Of a stretch of DNA of 22,212 nt, positions 1 to 7,105 are shown piece after piece. The notes beneath the pieces are model-generated. The model worked only from the letters and a program-made list of their open reading frames with translations, was not told the DNA's origin and searched no databases. Numbering within the stretch: position 1 is the first letter of the stretch; every line of letters starts with the position of its first letter. The stretch spans positions 1-22,212 of the forward strand of contig DAIDTZ010000234.1 of the NCBI GenBank assembly GCA_027456925.1, in the 5' to 3' direction. A program made the translations under genes and the position numbers. This DNA is from Nitrospirota bacterium (GTDB taxonomy: Bacteria > Nitrospirota > UBA9217).

Positions 1-755
1 GTATAGGGCGCCCACGTCGGCGCAACGACCGTGGGAGCCCAGACATAGCCGTAATCGCTTACATAGTCCCATTGTCCGTTGCTGTCGAAATCGGAGGAAT
101 ATTCATGAAGTTCGCCAGGCAAATACCGGGAGCTGTCGCCCCAGGCAGTCAGACGCCGGTCGCGGTCAATGTTCCACTGTTCCCAATCGTCGGGAGGACT
201 GATGGGGGCAAGATCGGCGGTATCTTCACCCCGGATCGTCAAGGTGTTCCCTGCGCTTACCTGAGTCGCGCCGGTCCTACTCTCGGCAACGGCGTCCCCT
301 TTGAGCATCGAGACATCGATCACATTGTCTTCAAACACATCGATCAGCATGATGGAATTATCGTAACTGCGGAGCGACGATTGCGGCGTGTCGACCTGAA
401 CGGTCTGTATCCCGCCCCTGCGGTCGTTGATGTAGACATGGCCCTGATCGAGATAGAACTGGGCCGAGTCAGGGGAGATAGTCAGGAGGTCGAGGGCCGT
501 GTTCCCGTCCATGCGCACATAGACGCCGCCGCGGATCTGAAGTTCTGCCCTACTGTTGTCGGCGACCCAGATCCGGTCCCCCTCGTTCAGCGGCAGATTG
601 ACCTCGGCTGCTGTCCAGTCCGTGGAGTCTTTGATCAAGACCTGCACATCGCCCTCGATCAGGCTCAGGCGGACCAGCCCGAGGTCCTCGGAAAAGGCAA
701 ATAGGGGATACAACACCAGGAAAACGAGCAGCACGACTTGGCCAAAGATTCTCAC
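1..755 (-). CDS. FecR-domain protein with DUF6600-like C-terminus (partial, runs off left edge)
   Basis: The visible 251 residues start at a GTG preceded by AAGGAG at good spacing. The first 22 or so residues (VRIFGQVVLLVFLVLYPLFA, then FSE) form a signal peptide. Residues about 27-175 look like a FecR domain: a 'SLIEGDVQV' opening, then 'LNEGDRIWV', 'AELQIRGG' and a beta-rich body. Residues about 209-251 ('YLPGELHEYS', 'YGYVWAPTV', 'WAPY') match the start of the Tyr/Trp-rich DUF6600 region that follows FecR domains in large secreted proteins of Nitrospirota and Deltaproteobacteria. The stop codon lies outside the window, so the full length is unknown. It is divergent from the chaN-like gene. 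Unlike classical FecR it shows no sigma-regulator context (no fecI or TonB receptor here), so an envelope or surface role is more likely than iron signalling. The function is unproven. Confidence 0.8.
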   Translation of the reverse strand, partial: MRIFGQVVLLVFLVLYPLFAFSEDLGLVRLSLIEGDVQVLIKDSTDWTAAEVNLPLNEGDRIWVADNSRAELQIRGGVYVRMDGNTALDLLTISPDSAQFYLDQGHVYINDRRGGIQTVQVDTPQSSLRSYDNSIMLIDVFEDNVIDVSMLKGDAVAESRTGATQVSAGNTLTIRGEDTADLAPISPPDDWEQWNIDRDRRLTAWGDSSRYLPGELHEYSSDFDSNGQWDYVSDYGYVWAPTVVAPTWAPY

Positions 756-790
756 AATAGGTCTCCTTATCTCATTCCCTCTTTTCATAT

Positions 791-820
791 ATTCTACCTT
801 ATTTGACAACGAATTGTCCA
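791..820 (-). promoter_or_regulatory. Candidate sigma70 promoter of the FecR-domain gene
   Basis: On the minus strand TGGACA (plus positions 815-820) and TAGAAT (791-796) are 18 bases apart, each one mismatch from consensus. The GTG start is about 35 bases downstream of the -10. It overlaps the opposing candidate promoter of the chaN-like gene. Called by eye only. Confidence 0.45.
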
Positions 821-831
821 CGCGGTTGAAT
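803..831 (+). promoter_or_regulatory. Candidate sigma70 promoter of the chaN-like gene
   Basis: TTGACA at 803-808 is a perfect -35 box. It is 17 bases from a weaker -10, TTGAAT (826-831, 4 of 6). The -35 lies inside the inverted repeat GACAA-cgaa-TTGTC (805-818), which also overlaps the -35 of the divergent FecR-domain promoter, so one bound protein could block both. Confidence 0.4.
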
Positions 832-903
832 AGAGGGCCGCAGAATTCCGCTGATTTTTTCACTTTCCTTGACATTGTGCCTGCAAGTTGTCAAAATTAC
901 CCT

Positions 904-1749
904 ATGAAAGCAAAATTTGTCATAGCCCTGTCTGTCATCGTGTTGAGCGTCGCAGTCGGCGTGGGCATGGACCGTTCGAGCGAAGTCTTGCGCGTAAAAG
1001 ACGGGAAGACGATCTCCTTCGACCGGATGATTCAGGACGTCAAAAAGGCAGATATCATTCTTGTCGGCGAGGTCCATGACATGCCGGAGCACCATCAGCT
1101 GGAGCTTCAGGTCATCCGGGCGTTCCATAAAGCCGATGCGCCGCTCGTTGTCGGTCTTGAAATGTTCAGGGCCGACAGCCAGCACTCGCTCGACGAGTGG
1201 GTGAAGGGGGCGATGCCGGTGGACAAGTTCCTGCCCGTGTATTACGACAACTGGCGAGAGGCCTGGCCCCTGTATAAGAACATCTTTTCCTATGCCCGTG
1301 AGAACACGATTCCCCTGATCGGGTTGAACATTCCGGACAAAATCGCAGAAACGGTTGCACAGCGGGGATTCACATCACTCACGACAACGGAAAAAAAACA
1401 GCTCCCGCCGGAGATCAGCTGCGATGTCGACCCGACCTATATGGAATTTATTAAAAAAGCTTATGCCGGCCACGCGCGAAGGGACGAGGGAAAGTTCCTC
1501 AATTTTTGTGAAGCGCAGATGGTGTGGGACAAGACCATGGCCTGGCGTCTTGTTACGTACCTGAATAATCATCCCGGCAGGAAAGTGGTTGTTCTTGCGG
1601 GAGTGGGGCATGCGTGGAAACGCGGGATTCCCGAACAGGTTGCGAAACTTTCGAAATATAAAACTGCCGTTATTGTGCCTGTCATCCCCGGCCAGGTGGA
1701 ACCGGACAGCGTTACGACCCACGATGCGGATTATGTCGTGCTGCGTTGA
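904..1749 (+). CDS. ChaN-like (DUF399/TIKI superfamily) envelope protein
   Basis: The 281-residue protein has an N-terminal hydrophobic signal or anchor (residues 4-22), then one globular domain of the ChaN/DUF399 family, part of the EreA/TIKI superfamily. Members are described as heme- or iron-associated lipoproteins or as putative metal-dependent hydrolases. Visible family features are 'ILVGEVHD' with E56 and H58, followed by His63-His64, 'GLEMF' at 84-88, 'LNIP' at 141-144, and 'GVGHAWKRGIP' at 233-243. There is no lipobox, so unlike some ChaN proteins it is probably secreted or anchored by its N-terminus. The start ATG is chosen because the signal peptide begins there; no good Shine-Dalgarno precedes it. 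An in-frame GTG at 877 is the alternative. It stands alone, so the context does not settle whether the ligand is heme. Confidence 0.8.
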   Translation: MKAKFVIALSVIVLSVAVGVGMDRSSEVLRVKDGKTISFDRMIQDVKKADIILVGEVHDMPEHHQLELQVIRAFHKADAPLVVGLEMFRADSQHSLDEWVKGAMPVDKFLPVYYDNWREAWPLYKNIFSYARENTIPLIGLNIPDKIAETVAQRGFTSLTTTEKKQLPPEISCDVDPTYMEFIKKAYAGHARRDEGKFLNFCEAQMVWDKTMAWRLVTYLNNHPGRKVVVLAGVGHAWKRGIPEQVAKLSKYKTAVIVPVIPGQVEPDSVTTHDADYVVLR

Positions 1750-2027
1750 TTTGCGAAGGCCACCAGAAAAGGAAATAAGTATTCCCTGTTGGTTGTCTTA
1801 CTTTTAACTTGCAATTCCCTCTAGATTGCTACGGTGTCTGTCGCCTCCTGCAACTTCATCCAGGAAACATATGACCGGCTGGAATAATTTGACCAGTGGG
1901 GCAGGTCATGGCTTTCTCGGCATCAGGACTACTCCACGTTGATGAGACAGGCGTTAATATCCCGAAGCGACAATCATGAGAAAAAAATTTCTGAAAGAGA
2001 TAGGGTAACGAAACAGCCCGGTTCCGA
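1750..2027. other. Intergenic stretch, no intact gene
   Basis: Between the chaN-like stop and the next promoter I see no ORF with a credible ribosome site or family match. The only recognisable content is a short transposase-like fragment near 1908-1982, annotated separately. No clear terminator with a T-run follows the chaN-like gene. Confidence 0.6.
1908..1982 (+). pseudogene. Possible fragment of an IS66-family transposase
   Basis: The frame starting at ATG 1908 reads through to a TGA ending at 1982 and contains LLHVDETGVNI at 1929-1961. This closely resembles the DDE-domain block of IS66-type transposases (an 'LH-DETG' core with a catalytic Asp). Only about 24 codons remain. The following residues do not continue the family pattern, and no terminal repeats are visible. 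If real, it is a decayed remnant. The match is from memory of the family and is short, so chance is not excluded. Confidence 0.4.
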
Positions 2028-2056
2028 TTGACAAGAAGCCGGCATTGGCTTAATAT
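2028..2056 (+). promoter_or_regulatory. Strong sigma70-type promoter for the lipoprotein gene
   Basis: TTGACA at 2028-2033 is a perfect -35. It is 17 bases from TAATAT (2051-2056, 4 of 6 matches to TATAAT). Transcription would start near 2063, leaving an untranslated leader of about 230 bases before the lipoprotein start at 2297. Confidence 0.6.
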
Positions 2057-2062
2057 ACGAAC

Positions 2063-2296
2063 GCTGGTATATAGAAATAATCTTCTAAGGATAAAAATCA
2101 TAACAAAAAAAATCAGTGTTCTTAGCCACCTTACCGCCGCCGGAAAACAGCCGGAAATGGCGCTTAACTCCATCGCAGAGCAGCCGGGATCAGCCTGCCG
2201 GGGAAGCGAAGTAAAAAGCTGACGCTTTTATGGAACAGGGAACGCCTGCGGGAAATGAACGGTGCTTCCTCTATTTTATTGTGTAAGGGGTGGATC
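2063..2296 (+). other. Long untranslated leader of the lipoprotein gene
   Basis: About 230 bases lie between the predicted transcription start and the start codon. The first half is A/T-rich. The second half (about 2132-2250) is GC-rich and self-complementary in places, for example GCC-GGAAAT-GGC at 2150-2161. The segment 2151-2199 loosely follows the order of conserved cobalamin-riboswitch blocks but lacks the core of that class. No confident RNA family is assigned. Confidence 0.3.
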
Positions 2297-3040
2297 ATGA
2301 AAAAACTGAAGGACTTTCTCTTTATTGCCGCGATGGTTACCGTGCTGCTGACCGGCTGCGGAAAAAGCGGGACAACGTCGTCTTCCGGCCTGACTATTAC
2401 GGGGTGGGTCTACGACATATCCAAGTCGCCCGCGATTGTATTGCCCGGTGTTTTGGTAACGTTACGCAGTGCCGCTGACAACAGTGTGCTGTCAACTTCG
2501 ATGACGGGAGGCGACGGGTCGTTCACCCTTACCAATGCTCCGCCCTCGACGGACATGTATATTAATGTTTCTGCTCCGGGCTATGTTGGATTCAATGCCG
2601 CAATAATGAATACAGCAACAGATATTGCAGGAATGAGCCTCACTATTGCACCAACGAAGAATGTGCTATATATGGTCAATCTGATTACCGGCAACTCGGG
2701 CACCACTGCCACCTGGAGCGATTCTTTCTATACGTCCAGAAGCTGGTTTTCGATGGACATCTATAACGCCAACGCCGTACCGAGTGAAGTGTCGGGGGTA
2801 ACTGTCACGGCTTTTCCCGCTTCCTGCAATATTTTTTATAATAACGGCAGTAATGCTTTTTTCCCCACGGGGCCGACGGTGGCCCCCACGGCAACGACGC
2901 CCGCGGTCATGGTTGGGGGGTATAGCACTTCTTCGGGAATATATGACTTCACCTTAACTGATACCACCCCCAAGACGAGGTATCTGAAACTGCCTTTGAT
3001 CCCGGGCGAAATGACATATGTCAGCGTTTATCCGTGGTAA
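2297..3040 (+). CDS. Lipoprotein with carboxypeptidase-regulatory-like (Ig-fold) domain
   Basis: The 247-residue protein starts with a lipoprotein signal peptide (Lys at 2, 3 and 5, a hydrophobic core, then lipobox L18-T-G-C21), so it should be lipidated on Cys21 and exported. Residues about 29-100 ('ITGWVYD', 'LPGVLVTLRS', 'GGDGSFTLTNAP', 'ISAPGY'-like 'VSAPGYVG') match the carboxypeptidase regulatory-like beta-sandwich, common in secreted proteins of Deltaproteobacteria and Nitrospirota. The rest is Ser/Thr/Gly-rich without a recognised domain. The ATG at 2297 is preceded by AAGGGGTGG and starts exactly at the signal peptide; an in-frame ATG at 2255 would add 14 residues that spoil it. The gene is monocistronic behind a strong promoter and a long leader. 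The specific function is unknown. Confidence 0.75.
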   Translation: MKKLKDFLFIAAMVTVLLTGCGKSGTTSSSGLTITGWVYDISKSPAIVLPGVLVTLRSAADNSVLSTSMTGGDGSFTLTNAPPSTDMYINVSAPGYVGFNAAIMNTATDIAGMSLTIAPTKNVLYMVNLITGNSGTTATWSDSFYTSRSWFSMDIYNANAVPSEVSGVTVTAFPASCNIFYNNGSNAFFPTGPTVAPTATTPAVMVGGYSTSSGIYDFTLTDTTPKTRYLKLPLIPGEMTYVSVYPW

Positions 3041-3246
3041 CTGAACTCGAAAATCTCTCTATTGCAAGGACGCTATGGACTTTATGGTGCGAATGTGAAC
3101 TACGTAATAGCGGCGATAGTCATAGATAAGGTCCTGAAGGAGCGATATAGCGGCAATCGCGCTTAACCCCAGTATCGCGTGGACGCGGATGCGGGCAAAG
3201 AACTCGGGTCCACGCGGGTAATGGTTATCGCAGCGCCCTTCCGCGA
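3041..3246. other. Intergenic stretch, no gene called
   Basis: No credible gene is called in this stretch between the lipoprotein stop and the next promoter. The one structural element is a perfect 9-bp inverted repeat, CGCGTGGAC (3176-3184) and GTCCACGCG (3208-3216), around a 23-base spacer and without a T-run. An open frame of 117 codons crosses this stretch on the minus strand (3059-3412), but it has no convincing ribosome site. Confidence 0.5.
3176..3216. repeat. 9-bp perfect inverted repeat with 23-base loop
   Basis: CGCGTGGAC at 3176-3184 pairs with GTCCACGCG at 3208-3216. No run of T follows on either strand, so it is not an intrinsic terminator. It could be an RNA hairpin or a DNA site; nothing adjacent identifies it. 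Confidence 0.4.
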
Positions 3247-3281
3247 TTGTCCTTGCCTTTCCGGTGAAGTTATGATATATA
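3247..3281 (+). promoter_or_regulatory. Candidate promoter for the cooT leader transcript
   Basis: Two overlapping solutions are present: TTGTCC (3247-3252), 18 bases, TATGAT (3271-3276); and TTGCCT (3253-3258), 17 bases, TATATA (3276-3281). Either places the transcription start near 3283-3289, upstream of the small ORF, the intrinsic terminator and cooT. Confidence 0.45.
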
Positions 3282-3335
3282 AAGAAACAGATGTAAATGT
3301 TCGTTGGGTGAATCGTCAAAATACGGTGGGATCCA

Positions 3336-3521
3336 ATGAAGCTCGTTGCAGGCAAAACAGGAAAGCAGCGCCAAACGACCAGTTCAAAAAACAAGACCGT
3401 GTGCGGTACCATCTCTTATATCGCTGAATGCCGGGGAGCGGTACGGAAGAAAGACGTCTCGCGATGGGCAGCTCCTCCCGATGGCATGAGCACGATTGTA
3501 CGCAAGTATCCCGCTGTATGA
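3336..3521 (+). CDS. Possible small basic protein (61 codons) or leader ORF
   Basis: An ATG preceded by GGTGGG opens 61 codons (MKLVAGKTGKQ..., ending ...STIVRKYPAV). The product is basic (about 13 Lys/Arg), with no signal peptide, membrane segment or family that I recognise. The stop codon falls in the loop of the intrinsic terminator at 3510-3541, as expected either for a real short gene or for a leader peptide that tunes read-through into cooT. Against it: no homology is known to me and the ribosome site is only moderate. The same stretch may equally be an untranslated leader RNA. Confidence 0.3.
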   Translation: MKLVAGKTGKQRQTTSSKNKTVCGTISYIAECRGAVRKKDVSRWAAPPDGMSTIVRKYPAV

Positions 3522-3541
3522 CAAGACGGCGGGTTTTTTTA
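3510..3541 (+). terminator. Intrinsic terminator / attenuator upstream of cooT
   Basis: CCCGCTG (3510-3516) pairs with CGGCGGG (3527-3533), seven pairs including one G-T wobble, around a 10-base loop. Seven T follow (3534-3540), then A and three more T. It ends 40 bases before the cooT start, with no room for another sigma70 promoter between. cooT transcription therefore probably depends on reading through it. An upstream segment AGCGGTAC (3437-3444) can pair with GTA...CCGCT (3506-3515), a possible anti-terminator. Confidence 0.75.
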
Positions 3542-3580
3542 TTTCAGAGTCGCAGCTAGGGAAAGGGACGGGAGTAAGAC

Positions 3581-3769
3581 GTGTGTGATTTAAAGGCTTA
3601 TCTGAAAAAGAACGATAAAGAAGAGCTGCTGCTCGAATCGGTCAATCTCATTCGAGCGGACCATGGCGAGGTGACTCTCCGAAACCTCTTCGGAGAAGAA
3701 AAGAAAGTGCGGGGAGAAATACGCGAGGTGTCTCTTGCTAAGAACCGGCTTGTCGTGGAACAGGCCTGA
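3581..3769 (+). CDS. cooT: CooT-family nickel-binding protein
   Basis: The 62-residue protein matches the small CooT family. CooT dimers bind one Ni(II) through Cys2 and are linked to nickel delivery to carbon monoxide dehydrogenase; many homologues occur in anaerobes without a coo operon. The Cys is present at position 2, and the family skeleton is clear: 'MCDLKAYL', 'EELLLESV', 'VTLRNLFGE', 'VRGEIREVSL', 'NRLVVE'. The start is GTG, with GGGAG six bases upstream. This start matters because the ligand Cys must be residue 2. No CODH or other coo gene is in the window, so a general nickel-handling role is possible. It lies just after an intrinsic terminator, implying control by attenuation or read-through, and converges on the radical SAM gene. 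Confidence 0.85.
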   Translation: MCDLKAYLKKNDKEELLLESVNLIRADHGEVTLRNLFGEEKKVRGEIREVSLAKNRLVVEQA

Positions 3770-3796
3770 CCGGATTGCCGGAATGATCGGCGGCAT

Positions 3797-3826
3797 CCTG
3801 CCGGGGCAGCCCGTTATAGCGGCAGG
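3797..3826. terminator. Weak hairpin between convergent cooT and radical SAM genes
   Basis: CCTGCCG (3797-3803) and CGGCAGG (3820-3826) form a 7-bp stem in the 67-base gap between two converging genes. There is no T-run on either side, so it is at best a weak two-way terminator or an mRNA-end stabiliser. Confidence 0.3.
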
Positions 3827-3836
3827 GGGCATTTCA

Positions 3837-4844
3837 TCAGGTTGCTAAGAGCTTCGGTCCTTTTTTCCTTCCGACGTTCGGATCTTCCACAATACTGATT
3901 TTCTCCAGGCTGAATTCCCTTCGCAGTTTTTCCCTGTTTTTACCCTGCTGGCCTATGGCGGCAGACACGTCCCGCGGATTGACCGCAAACACCGCGGTAT
4001 CATTTCGGCAAGGTTTTTCTTTCAGTACAGCCCTCATTTTATCCAGAAAAATTAAAGAATCAACGAGCTGCCTGAATGCCGGGTGATAGGGGCCTGCGAG
4101 GATGGTTCCCGGCTTCTCCAGCGCTTCCGTCGACTGGAGGCCTATTCTAATCACGTCGATTCCCGCCAGTTCGAATTTCTCGACAGCGTCGCGGCATAAA
4201 GCCACGGCCTCATCAATCGCGAGCGGGGTATACTGTCCGCTGGTATAAAGGTGTTCGAGCGGCGTGCCTTTGATCACGAGTGCGGGATACATGCGAACGA
4301 AGTGCGGCCTGAGAGCGATAACTCGGTCGACGGTCTGTTGGAAGAGCTCAGCGGAATCTCCGGGCAATCCAGGCATGATCTGAAGCCCGATTGCAAACTC
4401 CTGCTCCCTGAGCAGTTGGACGGCTCTTTTGGTGTCGTCGGCCGTATGCCCGCGGCCGGACCGGGCCAGTACCTTGTCCTCCATGGATTGAGCGCCGAGT
4501 TCGACAACGGACACGTGGTGCTCTTTTAAAAAAGCAAGGATCTCAGTGCTGATGCAGTCAGGCCGCGTGGAAAGCCTGATGTTCCGAATGTGTCCCGACT
4601 GGATAAAGGGCCGGACAGCTTCGAAACAGGTTTTCTGTTTTTCCAGCGGCAGAGCTGTGAAACTTCCTCCGTAGAACGCAATTTGGACCGGCTCGAATGA
4701 ATTATTGCAGTTTAAGTAGCGGTTAATCTTGACCGGCATGGAGGCGACATCTTCGGGGAGATTTTGGCCGGTAATATTCTTCTGGTTGCAAAATACGCAC
4801 TGATGCGGACAGCCGGAATGGGGGATGAAGAATGGAATGATCAT
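3837..4844 (-). CDS. Elp3-like radical SAM protein without acetyltransferase domain
   Basis: The 335-residue protein has the radical SAM cluster motif C12-x3-C16-x2-C19 ('GCPHQCVFCN'). It also has Elp3-type blocks: 'FYGGSFTALP' (57-66), 'STRPD' (92-96), 'LGAQSMEDKVL...RGHT' (116-133), 'QIMPGLPG' (155-162) and 'MYPALVIKGTPLE' (185-197). The GNAT acetyltransferase domain of true Elp3 is missing. Instead the C-terminus (about 285-325) ends in a short module with a GxxG loop ('IGQQGKNREKL', GQQG at 298-301) that looks KH-like, which suggests RNA binding. Related stand-alone genes are often found next to rnc. It is last in the fab-rnc operon, 60 bases after rnc, with no strong ribosome site. The substrate is unknown; tRNA modification is a reasonable guess. 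Confidence 0.8.
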   Translation of the reverse strand: MIIPFFIPHSGCPHQCVFCNQKNITGQNLPEDVASMPVKINRYLNCNNSFEPVQIAFYGGSFTALPLEKQKTCFEAVRPFIQSGHIRNIRLSTRPDCISTEILAFLKEHHVSVVELGAQSMEDKVLARSGRGHTADDTKRAVQLLREQEFAIGLQIMPGLPGDSAELFQQTVDRVIALRPHFVRMYPALVIKGTPLEHLYTSGQYTPLAIDEAVALCRDAVEKFELAGIDVIRIGLQSTEALEKPGTILAGPYHPAFRQLVDSLIFLDKMRAVLKEKPCRNDTAVFAVNPRDVSAAIGQQGKNREKLRREFSLEKISIVEDPNVGRKKGPKLLAT

Positions 4845-4904
4845 GGGATTGATGCAGGCAGGAAAACTGAGGCAAGACAGGAGAGCAACGGAGAGGGGTC
4901 GGGA

Positions 4905-5621
4905 TTATTTCCGGCTTTCGGTTCCCGGCTCCTGATCTCCTGTGGTAAATTTGCCCAGCGCTTCTTTCGCTGCTTTCTGCTCGGCTTCCTTTTTGTTTTT
5001 GCCGATGCCGCGACCGTAGACATCTCCTTTGATGAAAAGCTCGATTTCAAACTGCTTCTGATGGTCGGGGCCGGTCTCTGACGCGATACGGTATTCGGGA
5101 AGCTGTTTTAGCCGCTCCTGGCACAGTTCCTGGAGTTCGGTTTTATAATCGAGCGTGCTGCGGGAGGCGCAGGTCTTTTTGATGGCTTCTTCGAACAACC
5201 CGAGGACGAACGTTTCGACGGCGGCAGTCCCCGCATCGAGATAGATGGAAGCGATCAGTGCTTCAAGCGTGTTTGCGAGCAGCGAGTCCTTGTCCCTGCC
5301 CCCGGTCTGTTCTTCTCCCTTGCCGAGGAGCAGGTAGCCGCCGAGCCCGATTTCGCGGGCGAGGGACGCAAGGGCCGGCTCGCTCACCACTGCGGCCCGG
5401 AGTCGCGAGAGGTCTCCCTCCGTTGAATCCGGGCAGGTTCTCATGAGGTATTCGCTGATGACGAGACCGAGAACGGCGTCCCCCAGAAATTCAAGCCGCT
5501 CGTTGTGCGCAGGAACGCGGTTTTCATTCGCGTAGGACTTGTGCGTAAGCGCCCGTTCGAGGAGTTCCTGATTCCGGAACCGGTGGCCGATGCGCTGCTG
5601 GATGTCCGAAAGAGAAGGCAT
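4905..5621 (-). CDS. rnc: Ribonuclease III
   Basis: The 238-residue protein cuts double-stranded RNA in rRNA processing and mRNA turnover. The signature 'NERLEFLGDAVL' is at 40-51, giving E41, E44 and D48, with E68 in 'STEGD'. The fourth acidic block reads 'LLANTLEALIAS': E120 matches the catalytic Glu117 of E. coli, but N117 replaces E. coli Asp114. The C-terminal dsRNA-binding domain spans about 155-225 and ends in 'GIGKNKKEAEQKAAKEAL'. The ATG lies one base after the fabF stop, so the two are almost certainly co-translated. The fabF-rnc pairing is common in bacteria. Confidence 0.95.
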   Translation of the reverse strand: MPSLSDIQQRIGHRFRNQELLERALTHKSYANENRVPAHNERLEFLGDAVLGLVISEYLMRTCPDSTEGDLSRLRAAVVSEPALASLAREIGLGGYLLLGKGEEQTGGRDKDSLLANTLEALIASIYLDAGTAAVETFVLGLFEEAIKKTCASRSTLDYKTELQELCQERLKQLPEYRIASETGPDHQKQFEIELFIKGDVYGRGIGKNKKEAEQKAAKEALGKFTTGDQEPGTESRK

Positions 5622-5622
5622 C

Positions 5623-6864
<1,242 letters not shown>

Positions 6865-6996
6865 GAGAGGATACCTCCTGGATAAACTCCGTTAGAGACT
6901 GATGCTCTATCGGACCATAAATTGCGACGGATGATCTCAAATGGAAAAGACCGAGTTCAGCTTCCGTCCGGTGTTTAGGGACTGTTTCTCCTGTGC

Positions 6997-7056
6997 AAAA
7001 AATCCGAAAAGCCAAAAAACCCGTCCCGCGGTCGCGAAAAAGGTCTCCTGGCTTTT
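6997..7056 (-). terminator. Hairpin between acpP and fabF (possible partial terminator)
   Basis: Downstream of acpP on the minus strand, AAAAGCC and GGCTTTT (plus 7050-7056 and 7007-7013) form a 7-bp outer stem, with an ACC/GGT pairing inside. Six T follow four bases later (plus 6997-7002). The loop is long and the stem A/T-rich, so full termination is doubtful. Partial termination would give more acpP than fabF transcript, which is commonly needed. Confidence 0.4.
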
Positions 7057-7105
7057 TGAATTATCGTACGTATAGGACTTTCTAAGACTTGCTCATCGAA
7101 CGCCG

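Noticed and set aside
72..704. A 210-codon plus-strand frame
   Set aside because: It is antisense to the FecR-domain gene, whose opposite-strand translation has a signal peptide, a FecR domain and a ribosome site.
1856..2173. A 105-codon minus-strand frame in the gap before the lipoprotein gene
   Set aside because: It covers the strong plus-strand promoter and the transposase-like fragment, has no good ribosome site and no recognisable domain.
2132..2205. Possible c-di-GMP-I (GEMM) riboswitch before the lipoprotein gene
   Set aside because: CCGGAAATGG resembles the GAAA-capped stem, but the nearly invariant GACGCAAAGC block is missing, so the class cannot be claimed.
3340..3380. Resemblance to the conserved core of signal recognition particle RNA (CAGG ... 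GGAAAGCAGC)
   Set aside because: The tetraloop-closing stem between the two blocks does not form, and the flanking helices are absent.
3059..3412. A 117-codon minus-strand frame ending in a hydrophobic, protein-like stretch (HAILGLSAIAAISLLQ, then a Tyr/Arg-rich end)
   Set aside because: The codon pattern near its end looks plausible, but there is no ribosome site at the only ATG, the frame runs across the cooT leader promoter, and I recognise no family. It could be a decayed gene; evidence is too weak to call it.
3785..3850. A 21-codon frame (MIGGILPGQPVIAAGG...) after cooT
   Set aside because: It is too short, has no ribosome site, and runs into the 3' end of the converging radical SAM gene.
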